Positions 1 through 9,716 of a stretch of 64,000 nucleotides of DNA are shown piece after piece. Position numbers and translations under genes: made by a program. The stretch spans positions 104,840,501-104,904,500 of the forward strand of contig CM071598.1 of NCBI GenBank assembly GCA_036435485.1, given 5' to 3'. How positions within the stretch are numbered: position 1 is the first letter of the stretch; each line of letters opens with the position of its first letter. The stretch comes from Saposhnikovia divaricata (taxonomy: Eukaryota > Streptophyta > Magnoliopsida > Apiales > Apiaceae). The notes beneath the pieces are model-generated. The model had not been told where the DNA came from. It searched no databases and saw only the letters and a list, made by a program, of their open reading frames with translations.

Positions 1-1153
1 AAGAATCGCATTAAAAGAGTTTACGGTTTAGGAGTTATGACCATTTTAGTGAAAGTTGTTCGAGGGATGGAACTGCAGAAATGTACCTACTTTGAGGATA
101 TAAATGAGACCCTTAAGAGTCGATTTATAATATAAAATTTTGATAAATACTAAGGTCAATTAGTTAAGTATGTGCGAAGGTTTTGAGTTAAAAAGATTAT
201 TTTCCGATTTTATAAAAATGCGTAAGCCGGGGTTGCGCAAGTGAAAACCCCTAAGAACACGACTTAGAAACCAAACTTATAAGTGTTTAAGTATAACTTG
301 AATTCGAGGATTGGTTTCAAACCAAACTTATGACTTAAGTGGTTGTCGACTAACGTGGACTTAGTACGAGTCTAGAGGGACCCCCTTAGTGCCTTGTTTG
401 TGATTGGCTTAAGTGTCTGAGCGTTGAGTTATAAGTGGACCGTATAGGGGATTAATCGCATGTTTTCTTGACTTGTTTAGATTGTCAGATTCTACCACAA
501 GCCCCTTCTACATTCGAAGTACCAGGCAAGTATACTAAACCTTACTCTATTGTTCAGAGTACATATTTTTCAATGAATGGTATACGTTAGTTCAAAATGT
601 TTTAACTATAAATTGCAATTATTTTATCTCGTTACTCAAATACCGGATATTGATGCGATTGAATGCATATATATATATATATAATTGTTGTGAATGTTAT
701 CCGGATAGTATATAAGTATAGTAGTATGTATAAGAGTTATTGGTCCATAAGATTGGGACAAGTATCGAGGTAAATTGTTCGTACTCGAAGGAAGATAAAA
801 TGTTTTGGAAAACTATGTTGTTATTAAGGGGAGTAATGTTAATTATGGGAGGTGATGAGAGATTTGATCTGGATCATTTTTATTCGAATCCACGATCAAA
901 GCAGTCGTTCATATTTTTCCTCTTTTATTTCGAGAGGAAAGTGATTTATTGGAAGTAATAATCATTCGTTGTTTCCGAGTGATAATAGTTATTATGAATT
1001 GAGGTGCACGTGGAATTATACGTGACATCTAAGATGATAAGTATTGAAGGTAGCCAGGGGTACTCTGGTACCCCAGGTTCTGGACTGGAGATAACGTAAG
1101 AGACTGGTACGGTGGCCAGCCCAACAAATATGTATGAAAGCCCGGATGCGGCT

Positions 1154-1215
1154 TAGGGTGAGGTCCGAGCCAGTCGACTCATCCTAGGGTGAGGTCCGAG
1201 CCAGTCGGCTCATCC
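1154..1215 (+). repeat. 31-bp tandem repeat, two units, in family D LTR
   Basis: Two adjacent 31-bp units start TAGGGTGAGGTCCGAGCCAG and differ at one base (GTCGACTC versus GTCGGCTC). They lie directly before the CTACCGGTAG palindrome, the same arrangement as in the family C LTRs. Confidence 0.9.
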
Positions 1216-1217
1216 TC

Positions 1218-1227
1218 CTACCGGTAG
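1218..1227. promoter_or_regulatory. Palindrome CTACCGGTAG in LTR
   Basis: A perfect 10-bp palindrome. The same core occurs in every family C LTR at the matching place, just after a tandem repeat. A regulatory role is inference from conservation between LTRs that otherwise differ widely. Confidence 0.45.
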
Positions 1228-2007
1228 TAAATTGATAGATGTATGGACTGATCATCCATTATAGTCAAGCGGATAAGAATCTTATGAATATAGTCCATCA
1301 ACAGTATTTGATAAGTGTAATTAATACTAAAGGTGGGTATTAATTGCAGTATGGAAGGTATGCCATCACTCAGTTCCTGTGAGTAAATTTCAGTATGTTA
1401 AAGAAAATATGGGCGTTCATTTCTTGAAGAAGTTTTATTGGTATATATGAGTATTGTCCAAGGAAGGATAATCTAAGGGTTCAAATGTTTATTGAAGTAT
1501 CAAAAGGGGAAATATTTTCGAAATGATTTTGAATAGTACATTGATGAAGTCCAAATTATATCTTTGAGTATAAATATATAGGATTCTGGTGTATAAAACT
1601 TGCTGGGCAATTTTTGGCTCATTCTTGCTATTTTAAATATTATCAAACTGCGGTGATCAGAGCTTTTACTAGTACGATGAACCATGATAAATGGAAGGGG
1701 AAAGGTAACTGATTCAGTGTGTTAGCCTTGTAGTACCTGAGGAGGGTGCAAGCTGGGAAGAAGTTGTTTAATGCTTTATTATCTAGTACTTTGAAGTTGT
1801 AATAAGATTCTGGAGGATACTCTGATGTGTAAACACTTTTGGATTAATAAGTACTTGTTCTAAGACTATAACCTGTGGAGTAGATTATGGAGTTTATTAT
1901 GATTACTGTTGTAGCTTATATTGTGAGCAGGTGATTGAATATTCCGCAAAGGTATGGTTATGGTTGTGACGACCCGGATTCCTGGTAAGGGATTAGGGGG
2001 CGTTACA

Positions 2008-2657
2008 AGAATCATCGGAAGCAAGACAGCGTGAAATTGTAAGGCTTCATGATGAAGAAATCCAGAGAAGAATTAGAGAATTGGAAGATCGTGAAAATGA
2101 ACTAGCTGATGAACGACGCCGACTTCGGGAGAACCTAGGTGAAAGAACATCCCTACGTGGTCGGTCACATAATCGACGATCTCCTGCAGGTGACCGATCA
2201 CCATGGAGGAAAAGATCTAGATCATGGGATCAGCATCATCCAGCACCTGGCGGCCCACCATCCCGTGGAGGCACTCCTTCTAATAATGATTATGATCGTG
2301 GAAACAATGGTCGAGGGAACAATGGAGGTCATGGCAATAGACGTGGTAATAATGGTGGAAACCAAAAAAAATAAGCATATTGGTGGTTATAGAGGTGCTT
2401 ATGGTGACTACCATAGTCGACATAATGATTATAATAGGCGGAATAATGATGACGATCATAATGGATACATTAACAACCAATTTGATGAAGCATCCCTTCT
2501 GCGAGAGCAAATGGAAAAGATGGAAAGAAGGACCCGACAAACTTATGCCGAACTAAGAAGTACCATACAAAATTTCGAGCATGCTATGTTTGGAAACTTG
2601 CAGAATAAAGACAATGACTATACAGACTCGTCTAAGCTGATGAAGTACTATCAATAG
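2008..2657 (+). pseudogene. Partial gag-like frame of family B (copy B4)
   Basis: The translation has the family B order: an Arg/Glu-rich helical stretch (RELEDRENELADERRRLREN), an RS-like basic stretch (RSHNRRSP, RKRSRSW), then Gly/Asn-rich repeats (RGNNGGHGNRRGNNGG). The open frame from 2081 stops at 2374. The homologous text continues in another frame to a KLMKYYQ end at 2657, so there is a frameshift near 2370. The start and first third are missing. The basic and RGG-like composition suggests RNA binding, as expected of a gag N-terminal region, but no zinc knuckle is visible. Confidence 0.65.
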
Positions 2658-3024
2658 CTTATCATTGACATCATTTATCAGATAAGTTTAAATAAATTGA
2701 TGTTGACAAGCTTATAATCTATCTATTTCAATAGGACATATATTCTGATATTTATTTGGATTTTCTTCTTGTTAATAATGCTATATGAGGTAGTTATTAA
2801 TAAAATTTCAATTTCTTTCACAAATGTTGATATGCATATGTGATTTATTGTTATGATATAACTTAGTGGTTTAATTTCCTTGTGAATGACAAGCCATTGG
2901 GCACTGAAAAATTTATCCAACCCAAACAAGTGTTCACCGATGGTCACTAGGGGAAACAAATTCGATGGACTCCCGAATAAGTGACCGGTCGTCAAACACT
3001 TGGGGGGCATCAAAATGATCTAAT
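2008..3024 (+). mobile_element. Family B (Tat/Retand-like) fragment B4
   Basis: This is an internal fragment of a family B element, from the gag-like region (2008-2657) into the 3' untranslated region (2658-3024). It aligns by eye with copy B1 at 20836-21850 and, inverted, with copy B3. Its left end is interrupted by the family D LTR; the base run after the LTR is AGAAT. Its right end stops at a junction with an inverted family B LTR near 3034. The Retrotrans_gag core seen in copy B2 is absent. Confidence 0.8.
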
Positions 3025-3033
3025 ATATCGACT

Positions 3034-3625
3034 TCAACATTGCCGATTTTCGTCAAGGACAAAGCTTCAAGATTAAATTTATATTTGGGTATTCGGATAG
3101 AGATAATAAGAATAAAGATATAAATATAAGAATACAATTAGGGTTTTTGAGATATTTGGGACTACTCTTGAGAGTTTGTAATCGGGTGTGTGATTTCGGA
3201 TCCCTCTCAAGGTGCCTATGTACCCTATTTATAGGGATCAAATCCACGTAGTTCTATTCGATTTAAGATTGTATTTCTAGTAATATTAGGCCCACCCCAC
3301 GTCTTTTGTCTTTGGTGGCAAATAATGTCCATATTTGAAAGGATATTCTGAGCATCTGGATCCTTCTAGAATTAGGTTTCCGATCATATAATTTCTTTTC
3401 ACCACCTTAAGCATTGGGCTCGGCTTTATGGGCTGTTCCAGTGGATTGGACTCAATATATTTTGGTCATTGATAAACTCTTATTTGGATACAATGTTGAT
3501 GTAGTCTTCGTTAGTAAATAATAATGGGTCATTATTTGGTCCATATAAGCCCATATAAATATAACCATTGGACGCGAATATGCAGGCCCATCCATCGGAT
3601 ACAAGATATATTTCTTGTATCAACA
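3034..3625 (-). mobile_element. 3' LTR of family B copy B3
   Basis: On the minus strand the LTR starts TGTTGATACAAGAAATATAT at 3625, just after a short purine run (CTAGGGACC), and runs to about 3034. It matches the LTR at 24192-24740. It holds the TATA box at 3224-3235. The terminal bases at 3031-3045 are rearranged: the expected TGTTGAAG is replaced by its reverse complement CTTCAACA plus two bases. Confidence 0.8.
3224..3235 (-). promoter_or_regulatory. TATA box of family B LTR
   Basis: On the minus strand this reads CCTATAAATAGG and is followed by the conserved GTACATAGGCACCTTGAGAG stretch. The same box recurs in the other family B LTRs at 24591 and 32354, which makes it the likely U3/R promoter. 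Confidence 0.6.
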
Positions 3626-5657
3626 GGTCCCTAGTATTTGTTGAAAACGATGACTTCAATAAATACTTAAAAGATTTTCAGCTCACCTTTCTTCTTATGC
3701 ACCTTCAATCAATTCCTATCCCTTGGTCCTTGCATATGCAAACATCATCCCATATTTGTGTGAAACATTACCTTTGGAATCAATAAAATAGGTCGTGTAG
3801 AAAAGTCGTTGGGCACAACACAATGCTAAAAAGTCATCGAACGCAACAAAATGCTGAAAAGTCATTGGACGCGGCAAAATACTGAAAAGTCATATTCTGC
3901 ATAATAGCCTTCGGATGCTGAATAACTAATTATAGCCCTTGGACGCAACATATTCTAGGCCGTACATGGAGGTTCTATATTTGATGTGATAATTATTGCA
4001 CAACATGAGCCCATATGTGAATAACCTTCGGAAACATATATCATCAAGTCTAGTCATTGGAAACAAGTATTAGCAAGCATAGCCTTTGTGTGCAAATATT
4101 GAATAGTTTAGCCTTTTGCAACATCTCTAGTCTTTGGCAACCAATTCTAGTCTTCGGTAATATGTATCAATAAGTCCCCAATATTTTTTGGAGGTTTGCC
4201 TTCGAGAAATATTTTTGGTCCTCATAACTTAATTTGAATTCCAGAATGATGAAGTGATTGATTTTGTTCTTGTTGATGAAGCAATCATCCTCATTGTTGA
4301 CAAGTATTTTTTATCAGCACCATTGGATCCAGAAAGTAGGCGAAACATATCCTTATTTTCATGCAACAAAGTCATTGGAGACAACAAAGTCATTAGACGT
4401 AGAAGAATGTTTGGACGTATGAAACAAGCCCACTATTTGATATTCTATATCTTTATAGTAGAGTAATCTTCATAACCCACGATTGATACTGTTGATAGAA
4501 TGTTGTTAATGGACATCATGGAGAATATTATTTCCTTTGATACTTTGTAGTATTGATCAACCATCGGATACATTTTATCCTTGTGCTTTCTAACATTGAT
4601 TAGTCATTGGATACCAATTTTTCTTGAAATTGTAGTATTTTGCTTCTATAAAGCTTCAATATCACCATGAGATCCTTTGAAAATTTCGTCTGTGTCTTAA
4701 GGTCGGGAGAGATACTTTTTTGAATGAATCCAAAGACATATCTTTTTCGAATACCTTCATTTTAAACACCACTAATTTTACTTTCTGTAGAAGGAGATTT
4801 TCCATGATTTTGTAATTGGAAGTAATACAATTGTAGTGTCTCGATATCAATGTCATGTCGTTCATGTAGTTTGGTGTTTTGGAATGATAATTGTTGTCGA
4901 TGCAACATTTACATAGCCAGATCCAATTCTTTCTTTGATACTTTAAATTTCTTCAAAATTACTCCAAGCATTTGCGTTATAATCTTCTTTCTGTTTGCAA
5001 CGGATCGAGCATGACTGCATATAATCTTCTTTGTGTTTGCATCGAATCGAGTATGATTGGATCCGTTTGCTATCTTTAATCCAATGGTTAAGTGATCATT
5101 CCATGTTCCATCGAATTCTTTTGTGTGGCTTTGAACCATCATTGCACTAAACGCGGTTTTTCGGTTCAACTTCTTCATCCAATCCTCAAAAGTCCATACG
5201 AGTACCCTTGGTTCGGATTGTGCAGCGATGAGATATACTCTGTGATCTATAAAATGTTAAATCTAAAAAACTGTAGATCACCACTTTCTCATCTCCCAAA
5301 TTTAGTGGGTGGACCATCATAGCTTCGCACTGAAGCATATATCCGGCCCTACATCTCCTTTCCCTCCAAGTGATGCAGTACTTCTATTTTGAAGTGATGT
5401 ATCACTAGTCTGGGACCGAAGATTCTATTGTCCCCAAGTGAGTGTCGACAAATCAAAGTTGGGACAATGAATTGATATTTGCCCCAAATTTCTTGCCGAT
5501 GGGTCACGAGTCTTGTGAGTGTCGATAGATCATAAGTCGGGACTTAGTCAAATTTTTGTCCCTAGTTGATTGTCGATAGGTCACAAGTTTAAGATTAGAT
5601 CATTTTGATGCCCCCCAAGTGTTTGACGACCGGTCACTTATTCGGGAGTCCATCGAA
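3626..5657 (-). mobile_element. 3' untranslated region of family B copy B3
   Basis: Non-coding interior of B3 between its gag-like part and 3' LTR. The rest of this region lies beyond the Athila insertion at 13754. It matches 21840-24191 of B1 on the opposite strand: the repeated phrases about reading GACCTATCGACAATC and CACTTGGGG, then degenerate repeats. Short ORFs here (for example 4909-5178, minus) have recognisable counterparts in B1 only because the DNA is homologous. I find no protein motif in them. Confidence 0.75.
3801..3884 (-). repeat. Tandem repeat of about 28 bp, three units
   Basis: Three consecutive units, each starting AAAAGTC on the plus strand and containing a GGACGCAACAAAATGCTG-like core (3801-3827, 3828-3856, 3857-3884). 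A fourth unit begins and decays. Looser versions of the same phrase fill the rest of this region. Confidence 0.75.
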
Positions 5658-5662
5658 TTTGT
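5658..5662. repeat. Target-site duplication (left) of Athila-like element, TTTGT
   Basis: TTTGT at 5658-5662 immediately precedes the LTR. The same five bases follow the other LTR at 13749-13753. Removing the insert and one TTTGT restores family B sequence that matches copies B1 and B4. Confidence 0.95.
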
Positions 5663-7149
5663 TGTTAACACAAAATCACGCAAGCGTACGTGGTCACAAG
5701 TAATATATAAGGTTAAGTCCAAATTCGTTCCCACAGGGATCAGGTTATGGTTCTTTTCAGTAAATGCACCTATTCAACAATGTATGATCTTAATTCACTG
5801 CTAAGACAAGTAATTAATTGAGATTTTAATTAACTAAATTTAACTAATATGCAATTTTAGAATTAACTAGCTAATGAGATCTAAAATCAAATTACTTATA
5901 TGAGAATAACATGGAATTCTAACTTCATTATCTACTTCACTTAGAGTCGCAGCCTTTAATCAATACATGTGATGGTTTTGATATCTGATCGGACAACACT
6001 AAATAAGTAAAAGCTACCTCTCGGTATACTAATACCAAACTACGCATGCATCCACAAAAGAGATAGAAGATGGGTAGACACCAATTATGTTTAGACCCTA
6101 TATCTCTATAGAATTTGAAAACATAAAGGTTTAAGCACAAGTTATCCACTTAGATCACATAGGGCAGCATAATATCTCTATTTACGCCACAAATCATGAT
6201 GTTAAAACATCAACCTATCCTATGCTAGCATGGCAAGTTCTAAATCTCAAGATCCACTCTCGTTTAGCAAGAGATTAACAAATTAGATGTTCGCGACGCA
6301 TCTAAATACATGAAACACAACCATACGAGGATATCAAGAATTCACCACACATAAATCTTTAAAGCATATAAACTACTAAGCTACATAGATAACTCCGTTA
6401 GAATCCCATGACAACGATTAGCTCATAATTGAACTGTTCATCGTCATGGGTTTTGATGAAAACATGATATAAAACAAGATATGAATAAAAGAAGTAATTA
6501 TATTAATAAACAAAGAGTTAAGAAAACAAATCTATAATCCAGAATAACACAAAGGCTGAAGTAGATCTAGATCCGTTGCTTGTCACGAGCGTTGAATCCT
6601 TCTCTCCTTTTCCCCCTTGCAGATCTAAGCTATGTTACAATAATAATAACTAATAATATGTCTATATCTATTACAATGGTATGATGTGTTTATATAGGCA
6701 CTACAAGTCTTGCCCAGCAAGAAAATACAAAACAGAATTATAATAGAATTTCTGCAAGATACGGTTCCTAATTTGATTATGTTTTGTAAGGAAAATTCGA
6801 AGTTGACTTTTCTTCAGATTTTCTGGAACGTTTCCCACGTAATTGGACCTCTGGACTATCTTAGAATGATAGGAAATCTCGTTATCTTCGCGTGGACTGC
6901 TTACGGGCCTAAAACGGACTTCTAGAACTCAAGATATGGCCAAAACAGTGTAAACTGTGCAACCCTTCTCGAAAATCCGAATTTTAATCAATTAATTCCC
7001 AAAAAATTATAAAAGCATCCACCTTAGTCAATATTCTCGTAATCCTGCACAACTAAGCAAAACACATCAAATCTACAACAACTTGAGCCCAAGACAATCA
7101 ATTTAAGCCGAAATTAAGCGATCCAAGTGGATATAAAATCCACTTATCA
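5663..7149 (-). mobile_element. 3' LTR of the Athila-like element
   Basis: Begins TGTTAACA and ends CACTTATCA on the plus strand, giving TG...CA termini. The 1,487 bp are near-identical to 12264-13748. It contains no credible coding frame. Confidence 0.95.
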
Positions 7150-7163
7150 CACCCCCAAACTTA
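7150..7163 (-). other. Polypurine tract of the Athila-like element
   Basis: On the minus strand AAGTTTGGGGGTG abuts the 3' LTR. This is the expected plus-strand DNA priming site. Confidence 0.8.
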
Positions 7164-9315
7164 AACCGATGCTTGTCCTCAAGCATAAACAATTACAACT
7201 AACTAACTAACTAGTACCACTTCCGTAGGTGATCACGGTTGCATTTGGCATATGCAACAAGCCCTTTAAACCCCTAGGCAGCCCTAGTGGACGAGTAAGG
7301 TCTCGTGAGGGCCTATAGCGAATGAACCCACAAAATCCATTTAACCTAATGCAATGCAATGCATGAATGCAACTAGAATGAAAAATGCAACGATCCCCTT
7401 CAAACTAACCAAAACCAACGAGCAAGCAAATATCTCAAAGAATGCAACTAAATCCAAATAGAGTTCGACCAAGTTCCCGTATACTAACAATTACATGAAC
7501 AGAAACGTGCGTGTGTGCAATGCTCATCAGAAATACTCCCAAAACTAGGTCAAAAATCATACATGCTCTTCGTCAAGACAATCACAGGTTTATAAATAGA
7601 ATAGACCGTAGACACTTCATAACCTAAGAACACCTCCATCCTTATCCAAGGTAGACAGAAATTCATGCTTTATTAACGACAAACAACTATGACACATAAT
7701 ATACAAACATGCTTATTTAACCGTGCAATGGATGAGACCCCGAAAGGCTTATACAATAATACCCATGTAGCGAGCGTTGGGTTAGTGGATCCCAGACTAT
7801 AAAAGCCTTAGGTCACTAGGCACAAAGTCCCCTAGAACTTAATTGCTCGAGTATTAAAGAGCTCACCCTGGCTAATTTTGCATATAAACAATTGACATCA
7901 TTTTTTTTCTTTTCTTTATTTTTCTTTTTTTTTTCTTTTTTTTTTTCTTCTTTTCTTTTTGCTTTTTTTTTTTTTTCTATGCAATCTGGAATGAGAATTC
8001 TCAATTCCAACCCTAGACTACTCATATAAATATGAGCCGGCTACTAGCCATTTGACGCCTAGCCATTATTGACAATTATTTACAATTTAAGCATGAAATC
8101 CATGTTTTCCCCCAAACTTAGACTTAATTGTTCAAGGCCATCAAGGGAATAATGAAAATTCTAAATATAATCAAGTGATTAAATCTCAAAACATCCAAAC
8201 AAACATGATCTCAACCTAGCTCAAAAGCACCCAACGAGACTGTGAAAAGATTTTGTTTCTGAAGCATGCAAGTCAATTTCATAAAAACTATAAATCAACC
8301 CTCTACTCATCATTATCACACTCAATTAGACACCTACCTACCAATCAGAATTAGCTCGTTCTAAGGGATCATGAAATATGCATGATATGCAAATGCAACT
8401 AGAATGAACTCACATGGTATACGTAAATAAAAACAGAATGTCCTACATGAAACAAACGAAGATAATACGAACATAACATGAATGAATTACTACTAAGCAT
8501 GCAAAACATGATATCCTACATGAACATATATATACAACAACAACTACTAATCCCTCAAACCACCCCCAAACTTAAAATATTCAATGTCCGCATTGAATGG
8601 AAGTAAATACGAGGGATAGCAGAAAACATACCTAACCAGCTGAATCATAACCCTCCTCGGATGAATCTGGTGGAGGATAATGCGTACGAGCTCCATAGAG
8701 TAGCCCTCTCCCAAATACCAAGAATCCTACAAAACCCCCAATTACAAGAACACAAATTCGTAATAAAAATAATATTAGAGAAGATTTAACACAATTACGA
8801 ATCAAAGAGGTGAACTTGTAATTAATTCCTCTTTAGAATTGAATTTAAATAAATAGAAGAGGAATTGGATTTGTATGTATGGGTGTGTATATATAATGGA
8901 GGGATTGGGTTAATAAAATTAATGTGAAAAGGAAAAATTTTGGGTGGGTATGAAATTTGATGTAGGATAGAAATAGGATTTGATGAATTAAAGAAAAAGA
9001 ATTAGAATAGGTTTAGAATTTTAGAAGAGAGATGGGGGTTTTGGAATTGAAATAGGATTAGGATAAAATTTGGGGTTTGAATTTTTGTTTTGTTTTGTTT
9101 TGGTTTTTTTTTTTTTATACAAAGGGAAGAAAAGAAAGGAGAAAAAACAAAATAAAAAAAATAATAAAAAAAAACTAAAAAAAATTTGGAACTGCGCAAC
9201 CTGCATAAAGCAGGCGCAGCCTGCCTACAGATCAGTCACGCAGGCGCAGCCTGCGCGACATCCAGTAACGCAGGCGCAACCTGCGTAACGCAGGCGCAAC
9301 CTGCGTTACACGCCC

Positions 9316-9350
<35 letters not shown>

Positions 9351-9409
9351 CACACAACACTCACAACACTCATTTTTTTCACACAAATTTTTTTTTTTTT
9401 TTTTTTTCA
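7164..9409 (-). mobile_element. Long 3' non-coding region of the Athila-like element
   Basis: Autonomous Athila elements often carry an env-like ORF between pol and the 3' LTR. Here I see no such frame, only AT-rich sequence. Notable tracts are a polypyrimidine run (about 7898-7978), a T-rich then A-rich pair (about 9100-9183) and T runs at 9320-9350 and about 9388-9407. The short ORFs over these runs encode Lys or Phe homopolymers and are not genes. Confidence 0.7.
9193..9304. repeat. Array of palindromic CAGGCGCARCCTGC units
   Basis: Four full units at 9211-9224, 9241-9254, 9271-9284 and 9291-9304, plus a partial one at 9193-9204. Each unit is close to self-complementary (GCAGG...CCTGC), with spacings of 30, 30 and 20 bp. 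The array is GC-rich inside a very AT-rich region. Confidence 0.9.
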
Positions 9410-9417
9410 CGAAGGCG

Positions 9418-9465
9418 TGGGTTGCCTCCCACGAAGCGCTTCTTTAACGTCAATAGCTTGACGTT
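9418..9465 (-). other. Conserved post-pol motif of Athila elements
   Basis: On the minus strand the stretch contains GACGTTAAAGAAGCGCTTCG followed by TGGGAGGCAACCCACG. I recognise this from the segment just after the pol stop codon of plant Athila elements. Here it follows only a pol remnant, which places the downstream border of the pol deletion before it. Confidence 0.65.
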
Positions 9466-9476
9466 ACTTCCTCAAA

Positions 9477-9716
9477 TCAAGGCGGTTTCAAAAGAATAAC
9501 CGAACCGTTCTCAACAGACAAACCATTCATACGAACTTTGACATCTTGATTCCTTGCTTTCCACAAATCACTTCCATCAGATTTCAACCTAATTTTACTA
9601 CCAAATGGCCAAATCTTCTTCTTTTTCTTCTTCACACCTCTCAGGTGCTTCTCTGACTCAACCGGTTGAACAAAAATTTCCTCATCCTTATCATCTGCTT
9701 TCCACCTTCGCAACAC
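9477..9716 (-). pseudogene. Residual out-of-frame ORF, possibly the 3' end of an Athila pol
   Basis: A 79-codon frame overlaps the end of the gag-protease frame in another register. It ends LSVENGSVILLKPP just before the post-pol motif. Its position and the closing RMNGLSVE...ILLKPP text are where autonomous Athila elements have the integrase C-terminal tail, so it may be the last remnant of pol left after deletion. It has a run of six lysines and no catalytic motif. It is probably not a functional protein, and the pol assignment rests mainly on position. Confidence 0.35.

Larger units (their letters stand above)
1..2007 (+). mobile_element. 3' part of a Tekay-like LTR (family D), left end outside window
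   Basis: The segment ends in GGGGGCGTTACA at 2007 and is followed at once by family B gag sequence, so the right LTR border is clear. It has the general layout of the family C chromovirus LTRs further right: a stretch reading TTTTATAAAAATGCG near 214, a tract near 490-540 resembling the C-LTR motif with CAAGC then CAAGGCAAG, a tandem repeat and a CTACCGGTAG palindrome. The base sequence is otherwise strongly diverged, so I treat it as a separate family. Whether it is a solo LTR or the 3' LTR of an element to the left cannot be seen. No convincing coding frame is present; 667-683 is a short AT microsatellite. Confidence 0.75.

Noticed and set aside
3801..3884. CRISPR-like array
   Set aside because: Three directly adjacent degenerate units without spacers, inside a plant retrotransposon.
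7816..8025. Lysine-rich small protein, minus strand
   Set aside because: A translation of a polypurine tract inside the non-coding 3' region of the Athila element.
7164..9400. env-like gene of the Athila element
   Set aside because: Searched by eye for a long frame with membrane segments; none is present.
9070..9461. Small plus-strand ORFs over the CAGGCGCA repeats and T runs
   Set aside because: Homopolymer and repeat translations, antisense to the element, without any domain.
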